Positions 24,201 through 36,390 of a stretch of DNA of 64,000 nt are shown piece by piece (within the stretch, counting starts at the first letter, position 1; each line of letters opens with the position of its first letter). Origin of the DNA: Lolium rigidum (taxonomy: Eukaryota; Streptophyta; Magnoliopsida; Poales; Poaceae); contig NC_061509.1 in NCBI RefSeq assembly GCF_022539505.1, forward strand, positions 213,552,254 to 213,616,253, read 5' to 3'. The notes under the pieces are model-generated. The model did not search any database. It saw only the letters and a program-made list of their open reading frames with translations, and was not told the DNA's origin. The position numbers were made by a program, and so were the translations under genes.

Positions 24201-27200
24201 CAATTAATGTATCAGCAGCAGCAGCAAATGTTAATGAAGCAGAAGTTGCAGCAGAATTCACTTATGCAACCACATATTCAGCAGCAGCAATCTTTGTTGC
24301 AGCCAACACAGCAATCATCACAGCAGCCCATCATGCAAATGCCGTCTGGCCTTCACCCTGGGCAGTCCACCGTTTCTCAGACGCAGCCAATGGCCATGCA
24401 GTCAGCTACACAAAGTGGTATTCAACAGAATCAACTGAATTCCGTACAATCTGTGCAATCATTACTCCAGCAACCTCAGCAATCTGTTGGGAGGCAGCAG
24501 CAACAAGGACAACCCTCCATGCATCAGCAGTCTTCTATTCAGAGTCAGCAGCCCAATATTCCATTACAACAGCAGCAACAGCAGTTGATGGGACAGCAGT
24601 CAAATTTACAACAAAATCAGCTAATTGGTCAACAGAATGCGGCTGTGGAGATGCAGCAGCAGCAGCAGCAGCAGAGGCTACCAGTTCAGTCAAATAATCT
24701 TTTGAATGTGCAGCAAACACAACAGATGTTGAACCAGCAGTCTATGCCTTTGCATCAGCCACAACAATTGGGCTCTCAGACAAACATGTCAAGTCTACAG
24801 CAGCAGCAACAGAATCAACAGCAGCAGCTTCTTGGAACTGTGAATAATGTTTCAAATATGCAGCGGATGCATATGCTACAAACAAAGGCTCAGCAACCAC
24901 AGCAGCAACAGCATGCTCAGCAGCCATCAATGGGTTTGATGCAACCTCAGTCTCAACACAACCAACTTCAACAGTCACAGCAGCATCTTATGGCGCAGTT
25001 CCAGTCTCAGCCTAACCAACTGCCACAGCAATTGGGGATCTCAATGCAGCAAAGACTTCAAACGTCAGGTGGCATGCTCTTGCAACAAAATAATATGGAT
25101 CAGCCAAAGCAATTTATTCAGGCACAAAGGGGCCTTCAAGAAGTTTCATCTAGTAGTAAGTTTTCGCATATACTTTCCTTCTAGACGCACCATATGCCCT
25201 TATTGTTACACCCTCTTCTTTTTCTCCTTGTTCTTAGGTTGATCGTGCAGTTTAAACTAGCTGATGTATCTGGCCTTGCTTTCCTAGAAAAGTCTAGGGG
25301 AAAATAGTGTGTTGTCCATCAGGAATAGTGCTAACGGTTACATCTGACTAGTACAGGTTCTTATTAGACCACAACCTGAACTTTGGATACTAAGGGCACC
25401 GCAAGTGCATGCATCTTAGGCTGCATCATATCCATTAAATATGTATTTTGACTTTTACAGTGTCTTGTATCTTGGCCTTTCTAGTGCTCAAAAGTGCCAC
25501 CTTCTCTTAAGCACCCACATTGGATGCACGGAGTTAATGTGATGAAACTGTCTCTTTCCTAAATATCGTCTCTTCACAGAATCCTACACATTGATCATTA
25601 AGTCTTGTATTCATCTTCCACTTATACTCACATGATCTTAATAAATATATGACCCATTGGGATGGCGAGTATCTAAGGGACATGGCAAAATCAGTGGCGG
25701 AGCCATAGCCCAGCAAGCTTGGGCGGCTGCCCTGTCTCAGCTAGAAAGGCGTTCACAATAGTATTTTGTGAGAGAAAAACATACTTATCTTGGGTTTTGT
25801 GATAGCTGTATCTGGATTAAGATACGATATCTCATTCTCCTCATTAGAAAGGCGTTCACAATAGTATTTTGTCTAGGTGGCATGTTTGATATCATTGCAT
25901 TGGGTTTGACACTTCGCCCTAAGTACGATTCCTCAACAATTTATGGAATTAATATTTGTGCAAACTACCTCCAAAAAAATTGACAGCCTTTTGGAGATGA
26001 TAACCTTATATTCATAATTCAGATGCAACTATATGTACGGTTGATCGGAGGCCAGCCTCAAAATGGAATTATATGTTGATGCATAACTGTGTAGTGATCA
26101 AGTAAATTTGTTACCATGTTCACTAAGCTGACTATTGAGCTTCTTCCGTTTCTGTTTATCATGTTGGATTTTGTTATTTGTGGGAAATTTTGCTCGAAAA
26201 TGCTATTCTAATTGACTAAGGTGGCCCTATTGATCTTCTATGACCCTATTTGGTTATCTGATTTGTGAACGCTTTTGCTGAAAAGCGCTACTATGCATAA
26301 ATGTTGCAATTTGAGATCTGGTTCGTTGCTGCCTCCGTACATTCTTAACAGCTAGTGCACAAGTTCTTGACTTACCCCTGCGTTCCTGCCTATGATGTAC
26401 TTGCAGCTAGTTATTTGTTGGCTTATTCACCATATCATGGTACTCTCTGACAACCTTGTGTTTTTTATGCAGCATCTGCCGACTCGACTGCTCAAACAGG
26501 CCATGCAGGTGCAGGTGATTGGCAAGAGGAAACTTATCAAATGGTAAGGCATGATATTGATATCATCCCTTTTGGCACCCCATTTTCTTGGAACTTACTA
26601 AAATCCATAGAAAGGGACCCCAGAAGAAAGAGGTTGAGATTTCCCTGATCTAGATTCTTAGAAGATGAAATAGCATGCCATGTTGGATGCTGGGGCCTCT
26701 TATTTTTGCATGTCCTGTTGCCTGTTATCTCTTCTTTTGATCTGTTTCCAACAAACTCCCTTTCTGGAATTGGAACCAGAATTTCATGGGCTGATTGCAA
26801 GAGAAAAGATCTCGGTCCCGGGTGCATGTGCACTACCATAGCTCTACCTAGCTACGCCCTAGACAGCCAAATAGTATGACTATTGGATATAGTAAAACCG
26901 CAAGGCAGTAAGCAATCTTTAATTCTTTATTAACCTGATGGTTTATTTAATAGGCATCATAGTTTCTTTTGTTTTAGATTTGTGTGCTTCTCATAGCTAC
27001 TTAAATTATCTTGGCAGTGACTTAATGAAACACTGGTCTATTAGTTCTATTTTCACCTCTATATAGCTTCTGCAAGAAATTTATGTGTATGTGATCTTTG
27101 TCGTCGACAGATTAAGAACTTGAAGGACAAATACGCTGCAGAACTCAGTGAGTTGTTCAATAAGATCTCTCAGAAGCTGCAGCAAGTTGACAACACCATA

Positions 27201-30200
27201 CCACCTCTAAAGCCATCTGAACAATATGATAGAATGAAGAGCTTTAAAGTAATGTTGGAGCGTATATTACAAGTGCTGAATGTGAGCAAGAATGGTGTCC
27301 AACCGGGTCTGAGTGACAAAGTTCCTCAATATGAGAAACAGATTATTAATATCTTGAATTCGCAAAGAAGGAAGCCTCTGCAGCCACAAGTACAGCAACA
27401 GTTCCAGTCACCTGCAGGACAAGCTCCTAATTCTAACATTTCGCAGCAACAACAGCCTTCCCAAAGTTTGCAGCAGCATGATAGTCATACTAATCCTCAA
27501 GCAAGCTTGTCAAGTATGAGCACCGGATTACAGTCCTCTAGTGCAGCTGGTATCCAGCATGTACCTGCGCCTCCAGCAACAAACTTCAGTGTCCCAACAC
27601 AGCAAAATGGTGCAAACGTACAGCAGCAGCAGCAGCTGGCTGGCTCTAACTTGGAGGCTGCTCAAGGAAGCAATTTTAGTTCTTTGCAGCATGGTTCGAT
27701 GAGTGGCACATTACAACAGGGAAGCACTGGGCAGATGCAGGGTACAATGAATACACAACTGCAGACTAGTAGCATGTTATCTCACAACTCAATGAGTACG
27801 ATGCAACCTAATGCTAATTCCATGCAAGCAAATGCAAGTTCATTACAGCAGATGAAGCAGCAACAGCAGGATCATCAAATGATGCAGAATCAGCAAATGA
27901 AGCGTCAGATGTTTCAACAATACCATCAAAAGCAAATGCTTCAACAGCAGCTCCCAGTACAGCAACAGTTACAGAAACAGCATCCAGTACAGATGCAGAT
28001 TCCACAGCTTCATGCTGGAAATGATGTAAACGAGTTAAAGGTTAGACAAGGAACTGCAATGAAACCTGGAATGTATCAACAACACCTCGGCCAACGCAGT
28101 AACTATTATCATCAGCAGTTGAAACAGGGTGCTTTCCCTATTTCGTCACCACAAAGCCTCCAAGCATCATCCCCACAAATTTCGCACCATTCTCCTCAGG
28201 TTGATCATCACAATTCGTTGCAATCTCAAGTTAAGACTGGGACACCATTGCATTCAGCTAACTCACCATTCGTTCCATCGCCAACCCCATCTGTTGCCCC
28301 GTCTCCTATACCGGTGGATTCAGACAAACCACTCTCCGGTATATCTTCACTTACTAATATTGGGCAGGCTGGACATCAGCAAACATCCCTAGCGCCACAT
28401 ACACAATCAATTGCCGTGAACACACCAGGGATATCAGCATCGCCTTTGCTAGCAGAATTTACAAGTGCAGATGGAAGTCTGGCTAACATGCCGACTCAAG
28501 CTCCAATTAAATCAAGTGCAGCAGAAAGGCCTCTAGATCGCTTACTTAAAGCAGTTAGTATCTTGCCAACTTACATTTACTGTCTTCTTTTGTTTTGTTG
28601 TGCTTAATTAGTACTGTTCCGAATGCATTGTAAAACTTCATTATTTTCAAACATGTGCATACTGTTCTTAAGCATACTGGCTTAAAAAATATGAGGGCCA
28701 AGAATGGGGATTTGGCTAATAGGAGGTAGATATATCATGCATTTTTCTGGCAAAATCTTTATGTTTCTATGTTGCTAAGTTTATATATATATTTTTTAAT
28801 CTTAAACGTCAATTAATTAGTCATGCAAATCATAAGAATGGTGCTTAATAATTTTCGTTCTTACTGTGGAAATCTGAAATAATAGTCTGGTATAACATGA
28901 AAATATAATGCCCCACTTCAATCAACAGTTTTTTCAGATAATAGTGATAGTGCTTACACACGTTCAACATGCCACCACCTTAATATTTGAAAGCACATTT
29001 AACATGTAATAATAGAATTGACCTGGTTGTTACCGCCCTTCATTATTACTGTACCGAATTCAGTTTTGTTGTCCAGTAGTCTCTGCTGTTGTGTAGTATG
29101 TACGAAGTCATTTGCTCCATTTAATTCAATCCATTTAATTGAGAAATTAATTCTGTTGATGATATGAAATAATAGTCTTCGAGTTATTATATTTTGCCTA
29201 TTTTAATTCAACATTGTGTTACATGCAGTTGCGAACAACACAGCGCCCATCTCTTAATGCTGCGGTTAGTGACATACGGTCTGTTGTCAGCATGATCGAC
29301 AGGATTGCTGGGTCAGCACCCGGTAATGGTTCGAGAGCTGCTGTTGGTGAAGATTTAGTTGCTATGACGAAGTGCCGGTTACAAGCCAGGAATTTTATAA
29401 CAAATGATGGAAGTGGTGCATCGAAGAAAATGAAGCGTGATACAAGTGCCATGCCTCTTAATGTGTCATCAGCTGGAAGTGTGAATGATAGCTTCAAGCA
29501 AATATTTGGTGTTGACACCCCAGATCTACAGTCAACTGCAACCTCGCGTGTGAAGTGGCAAAAAATTGAGGTATGTTGTTTAAGATTTTCTGTTGATAAG
29601 CTACGAGAACATGGCATTATCCAGTAGTTATACTTAAAGCAATGGTCATCTATATATTATAAGTCTTGTGAAAGAAGGGAAATGGAGTAATTTGATGGGA
29701 GATGTTTGTAGTTGTTAGCCTACCTTGCATTTTATCTGGCATCTGGTTCATCTTTGTGCAGGTAAATTATGCTCTCATGGAGGAGATCCAGGAGATAAAC
29801 CAACAGCTCATAGATACAGAACTCCGTGTATGTGAGGACGATGCTGACTCATCCGCTGCTACATCTGAATGGGCGGAAGGGACAGTTATCAAATGCACAT
29901 ATACTGCTGTTGCTGTTAGTCCGAGCTTGAAGTCCATGTTTGCATCTGCCCAGATGGTGAGCTTTTGAATCCACACTCGATTGTGTTGAGGACCTCTATC
30001 ATCTGCTCATTTCCTCTATTTTGGAATGTTCCAGAGTCCAATTATGCCATTGAGGTTGCTTGTTCCTGCGGGCTACCCTAAATGCTCCCCGGTGCTCCTT
30101 GACAAATTTCCCGATGAACAAAGGTCAGTAGCCTCACTGTTGATTAATTCATGTGTGTCATTTCTATCCCGGTTCTTTAGCTGAAGATTGAACTAACTGT

Positions 30201-30423
30201 GCGGCAATGGACCTGCATCAGAAACTCCGATGACCTGTCTAGCAAAGCCAAGTCGAAGTTTGGGACATTGCTGCGGGGTCTAGCTGAGCCCATGTCACTA
30301 CAAGAAATTGCGAGGACCTGGGACGCTTGTGCCCGGAAAGTCATTGAGGAGTATGCTCAGAAAACTGGTGGAGGAAGTTTCAGTTCGAGCTATGGCTGCT
30401 GGGAGAGTTGTGTAGGTGCATAA
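15278..30423 (+). CDS. MED15A: Mediator of RNA polymerase II transcription subunit 15 (MED15a-like), ten exons
   Basis: MED15 is a tail-module Mediator subunit that links transcription activators to RNA polymerase II in the nucleus. Exons: 15278-15429, 16130-16241, 17231-17339, 23923-25155, 26473-26543, 27111-28553, 29229-29570, 29762-29956, 30035-30123, 30222-30423. All introns are GT-AG and the phases fit, giving 1315 residues, close to other plant MED15a proteins. Residues about 35-103 form the KIX domain (IVNKIMETLKKHLP, LNELQKIAVRFEEKIYTAA, DYLRKISLKML). Residues about 125-535 are Gln/Met-rich, with a pure (CAG)7 near 24653. A conserved segment follows (GDWQEETYQM, ELSELFNKIS, QYEKQIINILNSQRRK), then a second Gln-rich part with Ser/Pro stretches. 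The C-terminus has RSVVSMIDRIAGSAPGNGSR, AMTKCRLQARNF and TWDACARKVIEEYAQ. The ATG opens the only frame into the KIX domain. Introns 3 and 4 carry repeats, but coding sequence is undamaged. Confidence 0.95.
17402..17552. mobile_element. Stowaway (Tc1/mariner) MITE in MED15 intron 3
   Basis: The left end reads TACTCCCTCCGTTC then TGAATTATAAGATGTT. The right end, on the complement, reads TATCAGTCTGTTCC then AAATTATAAGATGTT. TA dinucleotides flank both sides. Internal inverted similarity (AATTATAAGATGTT) is clear, while the outer right end is diverged. Confidence 0.8.
18430..18600 (-). pseudogene. Antisense exon-like fragment, possibly WD40-derived
   Basis: On the minus strand an acceptor (GCTGCTGCAG) is followed by an open stretch that includes FREHDLFANNRHG and IVHTWDMQSLPSIEALGRS, closed by a good donor (CCAAG then GTCAGTAAAG). 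HTWDMQS recalls a WD40 blade, but I cannot name a family. It may be a gene fragment carried in by a transposon. A further open minus-strand stretch at 17680-18078 may belong to it, but has no recognised motif. Confidence 0.3.
18608..18850 (-). mobile_element. tRNA-derived SINE in MED15 intron 3
   Basis: Minus-strand sequence holds an A-box (TGGCCCAGGTGGT, 18818-18830) and a B-box (GGTTCGAATCG, 18767-18777) spaced as in a tRNA promoter. They are followed by about 160 bp of unrelated body running left to about 18608. The tRNA-like part lacks a full cloverleaf, so it is a SINE head rather than a working tRNA gene. The family and exact ends are unresolved. Confidence 0.65.
18990..20170. repeat. 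Tandem array of about 100-107 bp units in MED15 intron 3
   Basis: A core phrase, TTAGCTCACAATTTATCAAC and variants, recurs at about 19261, 19367, 19467, 19574, 19669, 19771, 19907, 20016 and 20121. Each unit also has CGGTAAATGTGAAAA, TATCGACCCGAAAAGCTAAT and an AATATTTT tail. Spacing is 97-137 bp, mostly 100-107. The units have diverged, so this is an old minisatellite-like array. Confidence 0.85.
21260..22080. other. GC-rich block in intron 3, unclassified
   Basis: A 264-codon minus-strand frame and several plus-strand frames overlap here. Their translations are low-complexity (Pro, Ser, Ala, His) and no domain is recognised. I think it is non-coding repeat sequence with few stops because of its base composition. 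Confidence 0.35.
25156..26472 (+). other. MED15 intron 4 with a 28-bp direct repeat
   Basis: A 28-bp segment starting TAGAAAGGCGTTCACAATAG is repeated exactly at 25742-25769 and 25845-25872. Just upstream CAGTGGCGGAGCC (25692 region) resembles a terminal motif seen on some plant DNA transposons, but no matching second end is visible. Nothing else was recognised. Confidence 0.5.
28554..29228 (+). other. MED15 intron 6
   Basis: AT-rich intron with a GTTAGT donor and an ACATGCAG acceptor. No repeat or gene was recognised. Confidence 0.7.
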
Positions 30424-30814
30424 GCCGTGTCTTATGTTGCATGACCGCCAAGTGCAGTTGCCATTGGTTATATTTTCTACATATACACACATTAATTTAA
30501 AGGTCGAGCAACGGTACAGTGGCTACTTGTGCTGTATCTGTGATTATATTTGTGGAAGTGCTCACTGTTAGCTTGATATGTTAGGGCATTTTTGTGCAAT
30601 ACCATGCATATTGTAAGTGGCTGTGAGTAAATATTATTGTTTATCATAATGAGCATGAGCAGTTTCTCAAAGGGCTCTTAGAAGGTCTAACTGGTTGTTT
30701 GGCTGGCTACTAAATAGTGTCTTCCATCTCCACTTATATACATGTTCCCCTCGTTTCCCTGGTCTTTTAGTCGCTTAGGTGGTGCAGAAAAAACCCAAAT
30801 CTTTGTTTTTGTTT
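30424..30814 (+). other. MED15 3' untranslated region and downstream flank
   Basis: AT-rich sequence follows the stop at 30421-30423. A clear AATAAA signal is not present; weak AT-rich poly(A) contexts occur near 30500-30640. The transcript end cannot be fixed from sequence. Confidence 0.4.
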
Positions 30815-31500
30815 TTACTAGTGGAATGCTCATGTTTCGCCAGGGCTCCGTATATCCAATGTCACAATATTATATGGCTCCCTACTTTATGGGTAGTGTC
30901 ACAAATATTACACGTGTAGATAATGCGTGAAAATATTTAAGTACAAATTATTAAAACGGCTCCGTATGTCCAATGCCACAATATTATATGCCTCCTTACT
31001 TTATGCGTGGTGTCACAAATATTACACGTGTAGATAATGCGCGAAAATATTTAAGTATAAATTATTAAAATTATATTACGATCACATCACATGATTTAGT
31101 GTAATGATTATAAAATGCAACGACCGATATATTATTTCTTATATTATTTTTTAAAGTATGACTAAAATATGCTCGCACAACATTACGAATGTTGTCTTCA
31201 CCCTTATTATGTACTTATAAGTATGTGTATCAAAAACTTCTTTATCAACTTGTAGTCATCCTGCAAAAAAATATATCAAGTTAGCATAAAGTTTTTTTTT
31301 CATAAAAATATAAGAATGTGAACATATGGTACTCACAGTGTACATTGGATAAACAAATCTTTTACCATTCCATGAAATCATGAATGGAAAATATTATTAT
31401 CTTAGTCATTAAGACGATAATGAAATAAATTTCTTGTAATGATAACCATAGAAAATCACACGTGGATGCTTGTTGGTATTGGAATAGTGTGACGGTATTT
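30815..31500. mobile_element. Dispersed repeat, possible Helitron fragment (copy 1)
   Basis: It starts ACTAGTGGAATGCTCATGTTTCGCC, a phrase like the TAGTGGAATGCCCGTGCTTTGCCACGG seen in many grass Helitron-type repeats. A second copy lies at 40464-41100, sharing ACGATCACATCACAT, AAAATGCAACGACCGA and CATAGAAAATCACA. This copy contains an internal tandem duplication of 114 bp (30844-30957 and 30958-31071) absent from the other. No Rep/helicase coding and no firm ends are seen, so the class is tentative. Confidence 0.45.
30844..31071. repeat. 114-bp tandem duplication
   Basis: Two units start GGCTCCGTAT(A/G)TCCAATG at 30844 and 30958 and are nearly identical through GATAATGCG(T/C)GAAAATATTTAAGTA. 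Confidence 0.85.
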
Positions 31501-33024
31501 CCGTGGCTAGGATTTTTTCTTTTAAGAAAAGTCGGACTGTCCTGCTTTCTTCATCATTCAACTTTTCCCAATTTCACATTCACCCGACACCACCGCATGG
31601 GTCACTCATGCCGCATGCGGCCACACACGCCGCCTGGATCACTCATGCCACGGGCACCTGTCCTCAGCCAACTCTCTCACGTACGTTCCGTCCTCGGCGC
31701 CGAGCCACTCCCCATTGGCATACCCACCCGCCGGCGCACGGTTCCGGCTGCCACCCCCCATCCGGCACGCGGTTCCGGCTGTGGGCCACCCCGCCATCTA
31801 GCGCACGGTTCTGGCTGCCATCCTCCCCGCCCTCTGGCGCTGAACCACCCCTCCATCGGCCACACGACCGGCGCCGCCTCGTTCACGACAGGCAATGTTC
31901 CCGCTCCTACCACGCGCCTGGACCAGCCCGCCTCGATGGCTTCACTCCTCCTCACCTCCCGCTCCTACGATTGGGCGATGTCGGCCATCGGCATTCGCTC
32001 CAAAGGAGCTTCCCCCGCACGTCTTGCAAGAGGATGCCGACATGACGCCACGTGTAGGGTGTCCACGTCAACCTGGACCATCTCATCATGGCACATCCCA
32101 GCGGCCTTCTCCTTCATGCCGCCGCTACCACGGATCTCTTTTTGGTCATCGGTGTCGCTGACTCAATTGTGTGCAGTGCGCGCGTGGTAATCGACGCCGG
32201 TGGAGAGGGGAAGAGGGAATACCTTGATGTCAGTGGACAATTGCTAGCTGCTTGGAGAATTCGTCGTTTGGGAGAAAAGGTCTGAAAAGGTCTGTACGGA
32301 AACAAAATTATATTTAGTCCTAGGGAGAAAAGATCGCAGGGTTGTTTGGATTAGTAGTCGTATATAGCTAGGTATAACTAGGTTAGTTAGTTATTTCTGA
32401 AATCTGTTACTAGCAATTTTTGTGCAAGTCAGCAAGTAGTTGTTTAAGAGAAACTTGAGGACTCTAGGTGGGGCATGCGTCTACACCTTAAAATTTCTAT
32501 ATGATCCACATGTTGTATTTTGTCTATCATATCTTCCTAGGTAACATTTTCTTCGTTGAAGTCCTACAAATTAGGAATGGTGGTAGCGTAGGGATAGAAT
32601 AATAAGGGACCAATTATAATTACCAATCCTTGCATTGCCTGGAAAATCCACAAATATGGTTTATTGAATGTGATATATCACTGATGATATCAGTTAAACT
32701 GGGCTACTGATAGTTGCCAGTTTACAATCACTTAAGGAACTTTTCTTGCATACAGGCTCATTGTCATAATATTTGAGAAAAGAACTCAGAAACAAAGTTG
32801 ATAAATTAGCATTATGTGTACAATTTTTCTAGAAAGAAGTTGAGTGAACGCTTTTGGATAATTCAGCAACTTTATCGATTCACCTGGTTGATGATAAGAT
32901 CATATAATAACTGTCCTTATTATTTTGATTAGCATGCGAAGCAATCATTTACATGCTTCTCTTTCTGGCCATCATTTCTTGATCAATTCCATTGTTCTCT
33001 TATTACTCTACTTATGTTGTACGT
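31501..33024. other. Intergenic; GC-rich patch with about 33-bp repeats
   Basis: Between 31733 and 31850 the phrase GGCGCACGGTTCCGGCTGCC recurs three times at roughly 31-36-bp spacing. The long plus-strand frame over 31462-32190 is Pro/His/Arg-rich and reads through this repeat; I do not credit it as a gene. From 32300 to 33024 nothing is recognised. Confidence 0.4.
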
Positions 33025-33276
33025 ACTATTACTAGTATTAATAGGTTTCCATCAGGCCTCCTGGCTTGATCCTCCTATAAGAGGACATGTATCCGTGTGT
33101 TTTAGGTCAAGCAGTAATAAACCCCCAATCTTCCAATTGCTATTCCCAACCTCTCTAATTTCTCTGATCTACCCCTTCTCTTTTCAACTCGCCGGTCACG
33201 GCACAAACCCGCAGGCGACGCTCTCGCCCGCCGGTGAACTACCCCTATAATCTATGCAACAGAGGCGTTCACAACA
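33025..33276 (+). repeat. 5' LTR of the gypsy derivative, 5'-truncated
   Basis: It matches the 3' LTR from TACTATTACTAGT onward (AGGTTTCCATCAGGCCTCCTGG, ACATGTATCCGTGTG, AACCTCTCTAATTT). Upstream of 33025 the similarity ends. Confidence 0.85.
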
Positions 33277-33299
33277 TCTTGGTATCAGAGCCGACCACC

Positions 33300-33565
33300 A
33301 TGGCTCCCGACGGCGAGAAGAAAACGACTAATGTTGACGTGGCTATTTCCCTCGCCACGATGTAGGAATCTCTCCTCAAGAGGATGGAGACAGGCTTTGC
33401 AGCCATTGACATATGCATCAAGGCTCTGGAGGAGAAGGCGATTGGTGATGGCCTCATGCTAAAGCCAGCAGACCTCCAGCCGCGCAACTCATCTGGGGTT
33501 ACAACGGGTCACGTGGCCACAGAGTTTGTAGATACCCTCACCACCTCGGTGGGGATGCCATCTAC
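33300..33565 (+). pseudogene. gypsy gag, N-terminal part
   Basis: The ATG at 33300 opens MAPDGEKKTTNVDVAI, a common gag start, but a TAG follows at 33363-33365. The frame then continues with KRMETGFAAIDICIKALEEK, a coiled-coil-like stretch, up to the LINE insertion. Confidence 0.7.
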
Positions 33566-33582
33566 GAATCTGCTGCAATATT

Positions 33583-35199
33583 TTTTTAAACATAAGGCTC
33601 GACGAGCCCAGCTTTGAATTAACAAAGCCATCAACCGGCTAGGAGTACAAGGTAGCACACAACAAAGAAAGAGAAAAGAAAAGAAAAAAAAACTGGGGAT
33701 ACCAGCTCTAGATACAATCCCAGGTGGTGAAGAGCTAAAGCCTACTACAAAGAAACAAGCAGACCAGGGCAAGGCCCTAAACTACAGGATCTCCAAGAGC
33801 GCTCAAGACTTCAGCAAAACACCGGCGGCTCAGCTTGAGACCCCAAGCCCCGAGCCGCCACTCCGCGGATCTGAACCATGCAGGACTAGCACACTGAGCA
33901 TCCTGTCAAAACAGAGGACCACCAAAACCCCGAGGTCTGGCTAACTACGCTAGTGAAGCCGGCGAAACTCCAGAGCTCGAAGGGGGAAGCTTCATGACAG
34001 CGCCTCCAGGAAGGAAAATGGCGCTCGCGAGCGTCATCGGTGTCGGCACAGGCTAGCTGTGCAATGCTTTCGCGGAGGCTTCGGCACCCACCCCAAGAGA
34101 ACGCCTAAGTCTCAGCGCATGCCAATCACGACAAACCACCAGCTGTTGAAGAACACCGGGGTGCCTCCTGCGACGACGCACCACAGACAGCCACCATAGG
34201 CTCGGGAATGGTCGCCGGGTACTGCCTGACGCATGGCCTCAACGAAAGGGGTTTCGAGGAGGAGCTCGGATGGATCACTAGTAACTAGGGTAGCAGACAG
34301 AGCCCAGGGGCAGGCAACTGGCGACAAGTTGTGTGTCGTGGCCACGCCTCCAAGAAGGTGAACGGCGTCCAAGGACGTCGTCGTCGCCGGCAATGGCAAA
34401 CGCCTTGCTTTGCTTTCGCAAACACCCCAACGAGCCCGCCAACGTCCCTGAAGGTCAGGGAGTCCAGTGGTGCCACACTAGACCTACGGAACAAAAATCC
34501 GAGACACACCATCCCCCGGTGGTCAAGGGTGGCCGGAGGGCAACAGGAAGGCGATGGCGGCGACCGCCACCGCACCGATGGAGCACCCCCTCCCAACCAC
34601 CAAACCCCACCATCCTCCAGCCGGAGCAAGCCGGAGATGGCATCTTGGTCCTTACCAAGAACAAAATCAGAGGAGGCACGAGCACTGCCAGCCCGGCCAT
34701 ACTCCAGCGACGGCCTCGACCCGCACCAACCTCTGCCGTCGGGGGCACTGGGCAAAACCCGGCTGCCCAGGGACGAGACCCCTCAGGCCAACCCAGCCCG
34801 AGCCAGTCCAAGCCCGGCCCAGATCTAAGCCCATCGGCCCAGATCCAGGCCCACCGCCGCCACCCATGGCGACGGACGCGCCGGCGTTGGGACGCTCCAG
34901 CAAGGAGCCAGCCGCGCCGCCACCTCGCCGGAACCACGCAGGCCTCGCACCGTCCGGCGCCGTCGCCTCTCGCGCGAGACGCCGCCCCGCCGACCGCGCC
35001 GGCCCGCGCCGCCACCGCCAGACGAGGGGGAGAGGAGGCCCCGCCGCCGCCGGCACCCCAGAGCTTTGCCCGGAGACGCCCTCCGGCGGCGGCGAGGGAG
35101 GGAGGAGGCGGAGGAGGGGGTGGTCGCCGGGTGGCGGCTAGGGTTCCGCCCTGCCGCTCGCGGGAGCAGGCAGGACGAAAAGATTTTGGATATACTTTT
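33583..35199 (-). mobile_element. LINE-type (non-LTR) insertion in gag, 17-bp target duplication
   Basis: The flanks GAATCTGCTGCAATATT (33566-33582 and 35200-35216) are identical, which fits target-primed integration. The left inner edge is a T-run (poly(A) on the minus strand) next to TAAACATAAGG and GCTTTGAATTAACAAAGCC, as in grass LINE 3' ends. The right part is GC-rich and ends near GGCGGCTAGGGTTCCGC, as at 4660. At 1.6 kb, with no endonuclease or RT motifs, it is non-autonomous or internally deleted. The many long frames on both strands (e.g. 34333-35433, 34455-35396) are composition artefacts. Confidence 0.85.
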
Positions 35200-35216
35200 G
35201 AATCTGCTGCAATATT

Positions 35217-36144
35217 CACAGCAGGAAAATTTTCCTTCAGTGTCTCGATAGCTGCCGGTGCCGCCGAGATTTGCTCCAGGGGCATCAACCTCAACAAGGC
35301 CCTATGCACCACAACATCAGACAAGGTTTCCAGCATCCGTGCCACAACAGCAACAACCGAGCTTTCCAAATATTTGGCCCGCCCCTCCCACCCCAAAGTT
35401 CACAAAGACAACAGGGGCCCCTCGCTACCATAAATTGGATTTTCCTAAGTTTGATGGCAAGGAAGACCCGCTCACATGGCTGAATCGTTGCGAGCATTTT
35501 TTTTGGGGACAACGCACGGATGAGTCATTCAAAGTTTGGTTGGCAGTATATCACATGGTGGGTGTAGCTCAAGAGTGGTACATGCAACAGGAGCGCGACG
35601 AGGGCATGCCATCATGGCCTTGGTTTAAAGAATGCTGCAACCTTTGGTTTGGGCCACCAATCCAAAGCAATCCTCTAGGCGAGATTGCAAGGATGCGGCA
35701 ATACGACACATTGACAGAATATGTGGAGAAATTTATGTCCCTTCTTGCTCACAACGACCCCCTCACGACAAAGCAGCAAGTTCAGCTGTTTATGTCAGGC
35801 CTCACCGACTTGCTCCGAGTGGATCGATGTTGAGATGCAAAAGCCGCTAGACCTTCAAGTCGACATGAGTATGGCACGTGCTTACGAGCAACGCGCAACT
35901 ATAATGGCAACATCCTCTTAAGGATAATTCTTCCATGGCTATCGGACAACCACAAGGTAAGTCTCTGAAAGGGTACAATTTCAATTGGGGAAGAGCGGAT
36001 ACTCCGGCGATTGACAGCCAAAGAGATGCAGAGAGAAGGGATTATGCTTGAACTGCGACGAAAAATTCTCAAGAGGCCACCGATGCCAGGGCCTTTTCTA
36101 CCTTGAAGTTATTGATGATGCTGAGAAGATCCGCCATGAACTAC
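35217..36144 (+). pseudogene. gypsy gag, central part and zinc knuckle
   Basis: It resumes after the LINE target duplication. Landmarks are YHKLDFPKFDGKEDPLTWLN, CEHFFWGQRT and EYVEKFMSLLAHND (retrotransposon gag, PF03732-type), then the knuckle LNCDEKFSRGHRC near 36048-36090. A frameshift near 35820 and further stops break it. The frame ends at the MULE insertion. Confidence 0.8.
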
Positions 36145-36390
36145 AGCTCGAGGGGAGCCGGCTCGTCTAACTTTGCTTCTACGAAGTCAGGATCCTGACA
36201 TAGGCTACATCCACCACACAAAGCTTATTTAACGGTTCTCCTGGGCTTAGTACTAGTTGCTGCTGTTGCTGCTCAGTTTTGGAGGGAAGAGGCAGTGATG
36301 TGCTGAGTTTACCGCCAAAATGTTCTTTCATCTCTTTCCCTTGCCTGTCGCGAGTTCCCTTCATCTCATAGTATGAGCATCCATGTAAGG

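Noticed and set aside
24653..24673. Pathological-style CAG expansion in MED15
   Set aside because: Seven pure CAG codons within a Gln-rich region that also uses CAA; this is ordinary for MED15 proteins.
31462..32190. 242-codon plus-strand frame
   Set aside because: It reads through a short GC-rich repeat (CGGTTCCGGCTG units), is Pro/His/Arg-rich and has no recognised domain.
34333..35433. Long overlapping open frames on both strands (up to 366 codons)
   Set aside because: They run through the GC-rich LINE-type insert and across its target duplication. Translations are Pro/Arg/Ala-rich without a domain, and opposite-strand frames are equally long.
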